This document shows positions 22,651-35,997 of a DNA stretch of 64,000 nucleotides, piece after piece. The position numbers were made by a program, and so were the translations under genes. The notes beneath the pieces are model-generated. The model was given only the letters and a program-made list of their open reading frames with translations, was not told the origin of the DNA and did no database searches. How positions within the stretch are numbered: position 1 is the stretch's first letter; each line of letters starts with the position of its first letter. The DNA comes from Camillea tinctor (taxonomy: Eukaryota > Ascomycota > Sordariomycetes > Xylariales > Xylariaceae): contig MU394053.1 in assembly GCA_022578605.1 (NCBI GenBank), positions 497,960 through 561,959 of the forward strand. The letters run 5' to 3'.

Positions 22651-25600
22651 GTTGCTATCTAGCCTCCAGCCGTAAGTGTAGTTGAGATGAGAGAGATGGA
22701 AGAGGGATAAGAGAAAGGTTTCTTAGAAAAGGGAAGGGAGGGAAGGGAAATTTAAGTATGTAGAGAATTCCAGCAATATGGGATGAGTAAAGCTGGAGAC
22801 GGCGAACCCGGGGAATAAGTCTGGGGAAGCAAAGTCTGGGGAAAGTATGGGGTGAGACCATAATTAAATAGTTCTTCCACCCATGAATAGACGCTAATAA
22901 GCAATAACCCCATGGTTTAATCCTTGAGATATTTTCTCTCTCTCTATCCTACGCATGTATAGTAGTACACTTATCTATCACTTTAGTCTTTGGTTGCATG
23001 TGTGGAGCAACCCTTGGTCCGACCCATTGTCCCAAGCGGGTACCCCGTTTCACCACCAGGAGTATACTTCCGACGGGTGGACTCCAACAAGCTGAGGACG
23101 TCATGGTAGGCGAAGGCTAGGTCACGGGTCATAGTTCCGATGAGGACCTCCGTTGAAATTTCGTGAAGAATCCAGGTTTTTCTTTACTAGCTGACCGAGT
23201 TATCTTGAAGAGCAGTTTCGAAAAATGAAAAGCCTCCGTCTACTTCATTTTACTCAGTCATACAACTAATGTGAAACTCTTTTTTTAAGATCTGGAAATA
23301 TATCTCTTATGTATGTGATCTCACGTGGTGCTGATCCGGGGATGATATGATATGGATCGTGGAGCGTATACTACTCTGTATATCCTACATATGCTACCAA
23401 TGGGGCGCGTTGATTTGGACTAAAGTGTGGGATATACACTATACTACTACCTATTGGCGTACGCTGCACATAACATATTACGACGGGTGACGAATGGCGA
23501 GCCATGGGTTAGATATTATCGGCGATACGAAACGCATGCGGAGAAAGCTAGTCTGCTAACGCCTTTTGGTATAAATTACCGTAGAAATACCACGACTTTT
23601 CACTTTACGGGTATAGCCGCTTATGACGATCAGTCTGCATTTATATAAACCTTCCATGTGTATCTAACCCTTGCCAATTTCCCCATTGTGCCGACGTCTT
23701 TGTGCCTAGTCTAGATTCGACTGTGGATTTGCATGAATTTAAATTCGACCATGTGCGATGTAAGAGCAGTCTGGACTGCCTAGGGTTAGGTTAGTGATAA
23801 TTCTGGATCTTTCTTGGTATAAAGAGGGGAAACAGTGGTCAGTGCTTATAACATGTTGATAACAAACCAGTAGATACCTGTTGGGCCATGACACGTTACT
23901 TAGAATAGAGGCCAGAAACAAGAAAGCCCGGGATGAATAGTCGTGGTTATACCGAGGCCATCAGGAGTTGGTATGTGGGAATTATATGGAAATATCTATA
24001 GCAACATGTCTAGACCAGACCCGAGTCAGTCGTCGGATCTGAAAGGTTCAAGTTGATGTCAACACGCTTTGTCTGCTGTCAAGTGCATCTTAGTACTCGT
24101 AAATTTGTCTCTGTTTTGGTAAAGTAACATGATAATCTATTATACCAACCCAATGTAATAGAAATCAATATATCGCTTTTATATACGTGAATGGTTTGGA
24201 GGCACATAAGAGATTGATTCTTCAACTATGGATCTGCGAAGCAGAGGGGAGACGAGCTCCCTTATATACATAAAATAGTGGAGCTCGCGCTCCAGGGTGC
24301 CAAGATCTTCTGGTCACGTGATCACCCTATGTGTGTACCTATGCTCCTGGGAATGCCTTCGTACGCGACACAATAAAAATGCATAAAACTGTATTAGCTA
24401 GCATATTGTCGTACCTCGGGTCATCTCAAGCTACGCTTTGTTCCTACACCAATGTTACACATTGAATTAAACATTGTAAGCTCATTCATCCCCAATAGGT
24501 CAGTCCAATAAGTCACCAGATCAGTAAGTCTAGGTGTATCTGTGTAAGTTAGTGTTAACTTAATTATCAACACTTCACGATGCTTATGATCTGAGGTATA
24601 CTTATTAAACGAAACTGAGTTTCTTAGATCTGTAAAACTACCTAGGTTATACAGATAATTATCGTATTGTCCCTAGCATTATGTAGAAAGAGACCTGCAT
24701 GGCTCTTTATAGGCACACTTACTCCTTGGTTCTCCCTTATTTCCGGTGTAAGTGGGATGATGTTGGTCCCTGTGGGGAAGGTAGTATATGTGGGGAAACA
24801 TATGTATGAATCTTCCAGACATCTGGTGTAAGTTAACCTAGATATGCATATTACCTACAGGTTGACTGGGAGAGGCTGTCTGGTTGAGTAAGGTTCCTTT
24901 TCTCCTGTTTTGCTTGTATGAATTACTTAGGTACCTGGGTACATAGCTAGGTATATAGCACCTATAGTGTATGTAGGTTTAGTAACCACACGTGAGCTAG
25001 TACACGGTCAGAAAAGGAAAACCTTGGATACTTTGCTTAAAGTTAAAAGTACCTAGTTTAATAGAGTAGTGAATACTTAGGTGATAGGTACATATGAAAG
25101 AAGAATTGTAATTTGTGAGTATAAGGTGTTCTGCTTGTAATATGTTTAACAATTTGATCTTCTGATAATAACATATCTCTAAGTTAAGATATCGATAGTA
25201 TGAATCAATAAGTAGTTGTCTTTTAACTGATGACTTTAGCTTCACTGAGTACTATGTAATTCCATATACTTCGCAGCACCTACTCCGTACTCCGTACATA
25301 TAACCTACAATAGCAATCTAAGTTTAGTTATATGATATCTAGGTACGGTACATAGTTGACTAGGTTAGTAGTGTAAGACAATGGAATGCAGGGATTAGCG
25401 ACCATGTGTGCACAAGGATGTGAAGCTAGTGTAAATCCGCGGTGAACGGCCACTAAAACAACCTACACAAGCATGACCAGGGATCCACTTACACCATTTA
25501 TTTTTTATTTTTCCAGTTAATGGGGAAGAAAAAAAAAGGAAAGAAAAAAAAAGGAAAGAAAAAATTTATCAAAGTTGGTTGCGAGAGTAACAAGGAAGAA

Positions 25601-25909
25601 TAAGAATAAGAACCTATTGTTAATGGGTTAATGGTATTATTTTCATTCACTACACTGCACTGACTGCTAAATTACTCTTTGCTCAAAGTCACCTGTCTTG
25701 CTTTTGGGAAAAAGCTATTTTGTTCATCTTCTCAACTCAGCTCAACATCAATTCCAGATCAACAACTAAGTCAAGGAATACCAAATAACAACCCAGCTCA
25801 GTCACAAGACGATCTTCAAGCAATCAAGTACCAACCAAGCCAAGGGATCAGCAAAGCAAAGAGCAAAGCAAAGAAAAAACTCAGCCGCAAAGCAAACCAA
25901 TCCGACACC
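22651..25909. other. 3.2-kb AT-rich spacer
   Basis: No credible gene. The left 500 bases are the transporter promoter and leader. CTAGGTA/TACCTAG-type palindromic words are frequent between 24,600 and 25,360. A compact GC-rich inverted-repeat island lies at about 24229-24336. The right end (25,500-25,909) is purine- and A-rich leader for the next gene. Confidence 0.5.
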
Positions 25910-26446
25910 ATGACCAGAGAAGTCAAGCAGAAGAAACCCAGAAACGAGCGCAAGCCGCGCTGGCGAACCCTTTCCCCCAACACCCGCGCCGCTAAGGTGG
26001 CCGCCCGAGAAGAGCGAAAGGCAGCTTTGGAAGCAGCCCTAGCCCGAAAGGACGAGGCTGGCACCACTGCTGCCGCTGCCGAGGACGATGCAACACAGAC
26101 TTCTGCAGCTGGGAATAGTGCCAACCAAGATCAGAAGACCACTAAGAAGCCACGCCAAGGCCGGGACAGAAAAACGGCCCGAGTAGATGGTAATCTTCCT
26201 GAAGCTTCTTCTGCTGCTGAGGGCGCGGCTGTCGCGTCTGCGGAGGTTGGCATGCCGGATGCTCCCGAAGTCGAGGTCAAGGCGGGCACCCCTGAAGTCA
26301 TGAATAGCAATAACAACACCAACAACAACACCCCGAAGAAAGCCACTACTCCTAAGAAGTCTGAAACCGAGGCTGAATATGCAGCTGTGGAGAACGACAA
26401 CGGCGGTGGTGTACGGTTGTTGCGCAGTCGTGCCAGGGCTCACTGA
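25910..26446 (+). CDS. Small basic Ala/Lys-rich hypothetical protein
   Basis: This is an intronless frame of 178 residues from ATG 25910 (context ACACC before the ATG); the frame is open further upstream without a good ATG. The protein is low in complexity. It has a basic N-terminus with KQKKPRNERKPRWRTLSP, an acidic/basic alanine-rich helix (AAREERKAALEAALARKDE), an Asn/Thr-rich stretch (NSNNNTNNNTPKKATTPKK) and a C-terminal LLRSRARAH. It looks nuclear and disordered, like chromatin- or ribosome-associated small proteins, but I recognise no family. Codon use and length support a real gene moderately. Confidence 0.55.
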   Translation: MTREVKQKKPRNERKPRWRTLSPNTRAAKVAAREERKAALEAALARKDEAGTTAAAAEDDATQTSAAGNSANQDQKTTKKPRQGRDRKTARVDGNLPEASSAAEGAAVASAEVGMPDAPEVEVKAGTPEVMNSNNNTNNNTPKKATTPKKSETEAEYAAVENDNGGGVRLLRSRARAH

Positions 26447-28740
26447 AGGGGGAACGGGGATGTGAAATCCTTGCTTTTGCCAGTCTTGCCTTGTCTCACC
26501 CTGTTCCTCTCCTCATCTCCCTAGTGTATTACAATTGTAATAAACTGCAACCGCACCATACCATCGATCAACCCGGGAGGCCAAGGACCACAACCGCGAC
26601 TACAACCCTTTCACCGAGCGCCCATCCGGATCATACCGGCCGATGTTCAACTTTTTAGTGCGGTCGAGCCGCTAGCCGCTTTTTCTTTTTCTTTTTAAAT
26701 GGGCTCCACCATCTTGGGTTTCTTTCGCCGAAACTGACAGAATCTTCTACCACTGGAGCAGTCGAGAATCGCCGAATAGCCGCGCATAGGGAGAAGCAAT
26801 AAGAGGGACTATACATACACCACGTACACACACGCGACACAGACAATGACCAAGCTGCCTATCTATCTATCATATCTCCTCGCTGGTGCTCACCCGAAAA
26901 CATGTTCTGGATACTCGATGACCTTGAGGGGTGCATTTGGGTCTTTACATCTCCGCGACAGGGTCAAGAGAAGAGAAGAGAAGATAAAGAGACGGGATGG
27001 TGGATTATGAGCATTATGAGGTGGAGAAGAAACTCCCGTTAATGGATATATAGGTATATCTCATTGGGCAAATAAGATAGATCTGGGTAGATGAATCCAC
27101 ACCTAAAATATCTGCATTATGAATATGTATATGTATATGTATGCATGTACACTATGACTACGTATTGATGAATATGATTTGTCTTTTTTTTGATTCCCGT
27201 CTCACGTCTCACGATCATGGCCTGCATGTACCCGTACACATAGAACGAAAACAAAGGGGGAAGGGGGTTATATTTTACTAGAGTATGTTCCCAATGGATA
27301 CATACATAAGGTGATATAATCCTGGGATATAACGTAGTGTATGCATGTAAGTAGTTGTACGTGGATATGTAGTGATCCGTTTGCGTGTTGTATACAATGC
27401 ATGCCAAGTTGAAAATGCGAATTGAGATCGCGTTGCAAGGGGAAGGATGGGAGCGGGATTGGCGTGCACTAAAACCTCGGCAGGGGCACAATACCTTCGT
27501 GAATGCGAGAGAAAAAAAAGGCAGAGAGAAAAGAAAATTGACGTCACTGAATTTCTGGACATTTCCATAGCGGAGCCTAGACACCATCGGGTCTAGGGGG
27601 GGGAACTTCTCGACTCCCGGACTCGACTCGAGACAAGGACATGGTCTAAAATCCCCATCTTTTTCCGCTAATACCCTACACTTCACTTTTACCATTGGAC
27701 CGAAAACATGAACTACTCTACAATAATAATAACCAACCAGCAGTTGTTGTATAGCAAATAGTCCTAACTACGTCATTTCTTTCCTCACATTCTATTACCT
27801 TATGCAGTTGTAGTGCAGTATAGATTGTTCTCGTGATAAAACACCTCCTCAACCCACACAACGCCGTATCCACTTAACATACCATGAAATGAAATGGGGC
27901 TGGCTTTCTTATCACTTAGCAGCTATACACTATGTAGAAAAGAAGGATTCATTTTCCTATACACATCACGTAACGACTGATATCACGAACCCACCCGAAA
28001 TAAATCATGAGGTTCACAACGGGCCGATAGAAAGACTTAGTTAGAAATATCCTCTGACAAGGAAAAAAAAAATAGGGGTAGTGTAATGCTGCATATACAA
28101 GAAGCCTCTACTCAGATTCATACATAGTTTTCAGATTACCATTCACCGACCCCAGACGACGACGTCGGTTGAAAATCTCGTACACATTACATACACTCTA
28201 TCATCATCTACATCGTCCTTCGATTAGCAGCAGTCACACTTATGTGAGGGTAATCAGCACATTTTGAGCATACTAGAAAAGAGGGTGCACAAAGTAGATG
28301 TTTCAACACCCCTATTAACAGTAAATCTCACGAAAAAAAAAAGTCTACGGTTATGCTCCTTACGTCAACCGCACAAGCTATTTCCATGTCTAGCCTTGTC
28401 ATATCACATGAATTTAAAAACGAAAAAGTCGGTGGTATATATTCAAATCGTTGAGTGATGTTTCGCCATGCAGCTTAAGAACTCAGAGCAGAGCTACCAG
28501 ATGGTTTCTAAGTAATGAACAAAATGCCCTTCCCCCTCCTTCATTTTTTATAATGTAAAAACGTATTAGAGTAGTGTAGATAGAAGAAAGTGAGAGAGGT
28601 ATCATCATCGTCTATAACCGTCGTGTATTTCAGGCTTCCCCCTTTTTTGCCAGTTCGTCCTCCAAAAATGGGAACTTGAATCATGCATTCATTCACCCCC
28701 CTACATCGTTTCATTTCACATACCAGATAACAACAGCTCT
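26447..28740. other. 2.3-kb spacer, no gene recognised
   Basis: It presumably contains the 3' ends of the basic protein gene and of the ABC transporter. Short frames on both strands show no protein features; a 192-codon minus-strand frame at 27117-27695 is Tyr/Leu-rich and looks random. Confidence 0.5.
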
Positions 28741-31700
28741 CTACCGATCGAGAGCCTGGCTCTGGCACTATATCCCAGAAACACGTGTGGTTAGCCATGG
28801 AATCCTCCCTAGAAACCAGAAAGGAGAAGAAAAAAAAAAGCTCACCATATTCCAATAAACCCCCCTCTTCCTCAGCAGCTCCGCATGTGACCCCTTCTCC
28901 AGCAGGCCCCCCTCGCCCAGCACATAAATCACGTCGGCGTTCTGCACCGTCGCGAGCCTATGCGCGACCACGAGCATCGTGCGCCCCGTCGCCGCGCGCT
29001 CGAACGCCGCTTGAACCAGCCTCTCGCTCTCCGAGTCCAGGCTGCTGGTCGCCTCGTCGAGGAGCAGCAGCGCGGGCTGGCGCGCCAGCGCCCGCGCAAT
29101 GGCCACGCGCTGCTTCTGGCCCCCGGACAGAGAAACCCCCTTGCTGCCCACGGCGGTGTCGTAGCCCTCCGGCAGGGACGCGATGAAGTCGTGGATATTG
29201 GCGTCGCGGCAGGCGGCGTGGAGCATAGCGTCCTCGTGCTCCCTGGCCTTGCCCTCCTCGCCATTGTTGTCGTTGTTGAGCTTCTCGGCCGTCGTGCCCA
29301 GCAAGATGTTCTCCCGCAGCGTGCCCTGGAACAGCGTCGGCTCCTGGGCCACGAGCGCGAGGTGCCGCCGGTACCGCGCCGCCGGCACGCTCGCGATGTC
29401 CACGCCGTTGGCCAGGATGCGCCCCCGCTGCGGCTCGTAGAAGCGCTCCAGCAGCGACACCACGCTGGTCTTGCCGCACCCCGAGGCGCCCACCAGCGCC
29501 GCGAACTGGCCCTTCTCCACCGTGATGTCGAGCCCCCGGAAGATGGGCGCCGCCGCGCGCGTCGGGTACGCGAAGTGCACGCCCTGCAGCTCGATGCGGA
29601 TGCCGCCGCGCGTGTCGGGGATGCCGGGGGTCTTCGCGTCGCTGCCGCTAGCGTCGTCGTCGTTGTCGTGGTGCCGCGTCGTGCGCATGTTGAGGATGCG
29701 GTTCGCGGCCGCCGTGGCCTGCGCCGCGTTGGGGCCGAAGCTGAACCCCTGGCCCGCGGCCTCGGCGCCCTGGATCACGGCGAGGTAGCACACGAAGAAG
29801 TTGATGACCTGGTACTCGCGGCTGGCGAGCAGGGTGCCGCCGTACCAGAAGATGAGCGCCATGCACGCCAGGTTGATGCTGTCCGAGAAGGCGAATATGA
29901 GCGTCGACCAGCGCGCCTTCTTCTGCGCTTTCACCACGTGCCCGCTGAGCAGCCGCTCGTAGCGCTCGCATATCCGGTCCTCCAGCGTGAGCGACGTGAC
30001 GGTGCGGAACGCGCCGATCGCTTCCGCCGCGAATTTGGACGATTCCGAGAACACCTTGCCGTAGAGCTTCTCGAACTCGAGCTCGTACTTGAGGCGGTAG
30101 TAGCCTGCTAGAAGACCCAGCGGTGCGGTCACGGTTAATGCCACGATGGCCAGCTTCCAGCCAAATGCAAAGGCTATGGCCATCGCGCCGACGAGAGTGA
30201 AAATCCTATATATCTCTCTAGTCAGATACTTATACAGGAAGCTATAACTGGAATAGTAGGGGCGACTGCTTACGATATAACGACCATAGCCATGTTCGTG
30301 CCCAGTAACTCCTCCAGTTGTTTAGGGTCGCCGCCGACCCGTGCGGTCAGGGTGCCCGTCGAGTTATTCTCCTCATCGAAGAATGCCGTTTTCTGGTGTA
30401 GGATGTCTTCGAAGTACTGCTGTCGATAGTGTGAAGAGATATGCTATAGTAGGGCGGAAAATCGTCTCATTAGTATATCCAGGACGAAACTATTAGATAT
30501 CTTGCGGGCATCTTACATGGGCAACATGAGACGCCACGTAGCTGATTACAAAGTACGACAGGCCCATGCCAGCGGCGACAACAGCCCAAATCATCGACCA
30601 GAAGTTAGCCTCTCGCGTGAACAGCGCCGGGTCGTATACGAGGTTGAAGACCGCAATGATCCTCGCGAATAGGTAGGCCTGGACCGGGGAACCCGCTACG
30701 ATCCGTATCAGCTAGCAATTCTTCTCAGATACTCTAAACTCGGGGAGTATATTCAGCGATAAACAAAGACATCTGACTTACCAGCGGCCAACATGGCGGT
30801 AAACAGGATGATGCCGTAAAGCGGGAACTTAGACCTCTGCTCGTACAGCAGCCGTCCAAAACTCCCAATCAAGCCCTTCGCCGTCCACGCCGCCTCGCTC
30901 TCCACCTCGTTCACGGCAACGTCCCGTGCAGTGCTCTTCTTCCGGCTCAGGGCAGCCGTGAGTTCCTCTTCCTCCTCCTCTTCCTCCATGGCATCCTCGC
31001 CATCATGGCCATCCCCCGGCTCGCCGAGCGACAGCTGCTGCGCGTGCACGAGGCCGTAGTAGACGCCCATCTCGTCGCGCAGCAGCGACTCGTGGGTGCC
31101 CTGCTCGACGACGCGGCCCTTCTTCAGCACGACAATAGTGTCGGCCTTCTTGATGGTCGACAGGCGGTGGGCGATGGTGATGGTGGTGCGGCCCTGCGAG
31201 ACCTTGTCGAGGGCGGCCTGGACGATGCGCTCGCCGCGCACGTCGATCGCCGACGTGGCCTCGTCGAGGATGAGGATCTTGGGCCGCTTGATGACGGCGC
31301 GCGCGATGCACAGCCGCTGCCGCTGCCCGCCCGACAGCTTCATGCCGTTGTCGCCCACCAGCGTGTCGTAGCCCTCGGGCAGCCGGTCGATGAACTCGTC
31401 CGCGAACGCTTCTTTGCAGGCGTGGCGGACTAGCTCTTTCTTGCGCTCGTCCGTTTCGTGCTCCCATTCGGATCCTATCAGGCCGTGTGCGACGTTGTTG
31501 TAGATACTGTCGTGGAATAGGAACGGCTCCTGTTGTACTAATCCGATCTGCGATCGCCACCATTTCAAGTCAATCTCATCGAGCTCATGGTCGCAGGTCG
31601 TAACAGATCCTTTCAATTCCACAGCAGGCCCTGTTGCCTCTGGGGTCGCCTCGTCGTTCTCATTATCTTCATCGTTTTCTTTGCCTTCCTTCTTCTTTTT

Positions 31701-33709
31701 CTCCTCTTGCTTCTTCTTTTCCTTGTCGATGGCCTTGGCGATGATGGGCTGATCATGGAGGGTATACCATCGCTCGATCAGACCAACTATTGTGCTCTTG
31801 CCTGATCCCGAGGGTCCAACAATGGCAGTTAACTTCCCGGCCTCGATTCTTAAGTTGAGATTGTCTAAGACTTTAACATGAGATCGACTGGGGTACGCAA
31901 AATCGATATCTTTGAATACGATATCCTGCGTCGCCGATACGTCTGGCTCCTTGAGGTTCCCCGTCGTGGGGCGCGGGGCGTCAATAACGATGAAGAATTC
32001 GCAGGCCGCGACGGCAGCCTTGCTTATGGCGATGAGCGGATTGGAAATGCGCTCGAGAGAAACGACCATCAAGAGGACCGACATGAGGGTCACCACGATG
32101 GTGCTGATGTCACCGATCCGGCCCTCGGAGAACGACTTCGTGCCGAACCAAAAGGCCAGGGCGAACGCCGCGTAGAGGGAGAAGAATATGATGCCGAACT
32201 GGAGAGCTATCAGGGGCGCTATGTTCTGGCCGTGTCTCTTAGCCGCCTCGGCCCAGACCGCGAAACGCTCCGCCATCTGCGACTCGGCGCCGCAGGCCAC
32301 GATCATGCGAATCGAGGAAAAGGCCTCGCTGGCAATGGAGGACGACTTGGTCTCGGCGTTCGTCACCTTGGTGGTTCCCTTCATGATAAAGGGGAGGAGG
32401 ATCGAGATGGATATCAAGATGAAGAGCAGTACGGAACAGGTAACTAGGGCGAGCGACCAGCTGTATACAAAGGCCAGGACCGTCGCCGCGACGACGGTAG
32501 CCGTGTATTCAAGCAGAGTACCCAGCTTCTCTGAAATGCCCAGTTGCAAGACATTGGCGGTGGTAGTCTATTACGTGTTAATATCCAGTTCTTTGTGTTG
32601 CATTGCACATCCGGTGTTGTTTTCACGAAGCATTAAGATAGGGGGTTGTGTTTTATGGGGGAGTGTATGTAGCATGAACGTACTAGAAATTATATGTTAG
32701 TATGGTAAAAGGGGTATCACGTGGGACGAACTATACTAACCTATAGTCCCAGCCGCCGCTCCCGACGGCATAGAATCCAGAACATGAATTGTCTGACCAA
32801 ACAAGCAGCGTAGGTAATCGAGCCTAATAGCGGCCGACATCCGGATACCAATCATGCGGTATGCAAACTATGCATTGTGAGCAGACTGTCCAAACTATCA
32901 TCGACCATCTCTGAGGGGTGTTGCGTTACTTTGTTAATGTAGGTCAAGATGAATTTGCCCAGGAAGAGAAGGAATATATACAGCCTGTAGAATTGAGTGA
33001 TAAGCAGACAGGTCGCGGTTAGATTATGGCAAAGGTAACAACTCACGCGTTCCGATCTAGAGACCTACGAAACTGGGCCTCTGTCGCCGTAGGGGGGTCA
33101 TTGAAGTAGCCCGTGAAGTCGCCAACCAGAGCCCCTGACAAGCACATCGCCGATTAGCACAAAGCACAAGAATATAACCTCATCATCACGGCGGGGATTA
33201 GATATAAATCTTACCAAACACGACATTCATCAAAGGAAGGGTCTATCACCGCATTATGTCCTTGTCAGTAACCCGATGTTTTTTTCTCCCTAATTTCTAA
33301 ATGTTTTTTTTTTTCAAGATAAAAGGGGGGAGGGAAGCATACCACACCAGAACCCAAAGCTGCTATGGCCGCGGCAGCCATTAACACGTAATCCCAGGAT
33401 TGAGCATATTTGAAAACCCTCTGTAGTTAGTTAGTTATTGGAGATTAGTTCTCGTCTTTCTTATGTCCAGAAAAGACAAAAAATGAGGGGGTGCTTAAGG
33501 GGATAGGTGGTGATAGGATTACTGACAATATAGTCGGCCATGCTGGCCTCCCTTTCGGGGCGCAACTTGGCATCTTGAGCCTTCTGCTCCTCGATGACCG
33601 CATCTCCGGCCGCCGTGCTCGTCGTCGTCGACTTGTCGTTGTTCTCGGGATGCGATGGTAGAGGGGCCGTAGGAGTTGGATTGTGGTCTACAGTTTTCTC
33701 GGACTCCAT
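28741..33709 (-). CDS. Full-size ABCB (MDR-type) transporter, possible one-base frame break
   Basis: Eleven exons can be followed: 33709-33527, 33420-33343, 33242-33215, 33134-33047, 32984-32930, 32867-32741, 32567-30782, 30695-30517, 30443-30274, 30205-28846, 28767-28741. Together they give about 1,359 residues in TMD-NBD-TMD-NBD order, as expected of a plasma-membrane ATP-driven drug or peptide exporter. NBD1 has GPSGSGKST (about residue 440), LSGGQRQR and ILILDEATSAID. NBD2 has GASGCGKTS (about 1138), LSGGQKQR and LLLLDEATSSLD. A Lys/Glu-rich insert sits inside NBD1 after IERWYTLHDQPI. The last 27-nt exon encodes CQSQALDR, a good family-like C-terminus. The problem is exon 6 to 7: protein similarity demands GTI then TTTANVLQLG, but the canonical sites leave one extra base. 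This could be an indel error, an unusual splice or a broken allele. Confidence 0.85.
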
Positions 33710-35997
33710 GGTGTGTAGGTTATGTGTGTTGTGTCAGATACCCAGGTTCTGGCGGTGGTGTTGCCTAGAGCTAGGACTTTTGTAGGGGAGATATGTTCAG
33801 ATTGTTCCAAGCAATTGAATGGGGCGAAACTGAAATATATTGAAATCTTGAGAAAGAGAGAAAAATGAAAAGAGATGAAGAGAGAATTAGATACAATTCA
33901 GTTCCAGCAATAATCTATTTCAACAAGGCAGATTAGACTAGAATCGCGCTTTAGTCATAGTTATTGCCTTTGCCGTATTGATCGTATTGATCGAAAGGGA
34001 TTACCTAGCCAAGGCCCAAGGCGTTTTCTTTGGATAGGTTTATAGTAATATAATATGATATAAGATGAATCAGGGAAAGCTTATGTCAGCCTTAGAGCAG
34101 TATACCAAGCAGGCTGAGGATCAGATCTCAGATCAGATTAGGTCCACTGCTAGTATGAACCTTACCAGTAGTTAGGTGGTAGTAGGTAGTAACTGCCGTT
34201 TCAACAAACCCAGCAGACAGGTTCCACTACCCAAAACGGAATTGAAGGACACTAAAAGGGGAAGAAGAGAATAAACAATAGAATTATCACTCTTTTTTTT
34301 CTTTCTTATTGTGGATTGAAAGAGAAGAAAAAAGGAAAATAAGATGAGAAAGAAAGAAAGAAGTATGAGAAAAAGAAAAGAAAAGAAAAGACAAAAGACC
34401 CCAGGTTTCAGTTCAGGTCCCGGTCCGTGTCCTATTCAACCTTCATCATCAGATCTAACCTAGTGTAATATCCATCCATCAGTCGAGTCACCGGTCAAAG
34501 CCCTTTTTCTTGGTATTTTTTGTCCTTACGGTAGGTGCCTGGTTCTCAATTCCCTTCTCCCTTATGCATGGAAGTAACTAAAGTACTTCTAATTACTTTT
34601 TTGAGTAAGGAGATTCAATGTCAATCTGCGGCGCGGGTATGCATAGGCAATCTCTCTCTCCCTCGTGGGGGACTAGGCTACCAGCGGGCCGAGAACTATG
34701 TATATATATATATATACTTATTAGACACTTATGTATTTACGTATATAGTACCTAATTGCTATAGTTATTTATGTGAACAAGCCAGGTAGTAGGTATGTAT
34801 GCCTAAGTATCAGCTACTATAGTGTATAATGCCCTGTAATTGATGGCAAATAGGTCATTTGTGATTTGGTGGTGTAGATGTAGGCGAGACAAGTACCTAC
34901 GTACCTAGTTTAATTGATGGATGATAGATAAATGGATAGGTATAGATCGGGCGAGTGCGACAATGTTGAATACGGGCAATACGACAAGATACTCCACATC
35001 TACAAATCCGCTTACAAACGATTGGACAGACCCTTCTCCATTTGGAGTATTTTGTATCTGATTGGCCAAAGCTGTTGTGGACCTCTACGTGCGTGGATAC
35101 GCTAAAACGCAGCCAACGCATTGGCCATAGGACGGGAGGATCCCTAGATCTGTGGAATGTGGAATTAGGGGGGGCAAGGCCTGAGCACATGTTGATCTCG
35201 AACAATCCGATAAAAATAAATAACCTTAGTTCAGCTTGAAGTACACTAATAAGTTCATATAAAATACGGTTTATATATAAGGCCATATACCTACCCTTAC
35301 TTAATGTAAGCGGTGAATATGTAGGTCGCACGACGTTAATGGATATAGGCTCAAGGTTGTACCAGATCAAGGGTCTAGATATATAGTATGGCAGGGATGG
35401 TATAAAAACCAAAAACCAAAAAGGGAGAGAAAGCGAGAAAGGAAAACAAGGCAATGCTAAAACAGCTTTACGATCCTATTCCGATATACATCAAGAAGGA
35501 ACCTAGAGAAGGGCATGCGTCATTAATGCCACATTTTAATACCTAAATCTCAGCTCCCAACAGCCCAGCAAGAAACGACCCTATTCTCCATTCCTCGCCA
35601 AAACACTGAGAGAGAAACAGAATTCCTCTTGCCAGCTCAACGTTTAACCTAAGCAAACAAAAATCCCATTGGCTTTTCTATCGTCCAGGAACAGAGCGTC
35701 CAAGCCCCTCTTGGATCATATTCTTTTCCATCCATCCAACGATAGACGATAGACCTATGCCCAGTAACATAATCTCTTCGGCCAAGTTACGAAGTCCTTC
35801 TCGTGGCGAGCTTTGGTATGTGGGAGCCGGTATTCGTATATAGTGTTTTTATTTATTTATTCATTTCGTGGAACTCCTCCGGGTACTCCTTGTTTAGCTG
35901 TATTCACAAGAATTAGTAAGTGATCTACAGGGGCCCATGGACCAGGGTCGTCCGTCTAACATGGAGTCGGTAATAAAAACCACATACTGATGTATAC
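33710..35997. other. Spacer between ABC transporter promoter and G6PD 3' side
   Basis: No gene is recognised. The ABC-side 700 bases are purine-rich leader/promoter with GA and A tracts (about 34,260-34,400). A short TA repeat lies at about 34700-34715. The 185-codon minus-strand frame at 34897-35454 has no protein features. Confidence 0.5.

Noticed and set aside
27117..27695. 192-codon minus-strand frame
   Set aside because: Tyr/Ile-rich low-quality composition from AT-rich DNA, with no recognisable family or splice context.
28960..30111. 383-codon plus-strand frame antisense to the ABC transporter second NBD
   Set aside because: It is an Arg/Ala/Glu-rich shadow of GC-rich coding sequence; the opposite strand carries complete ABC motifs.
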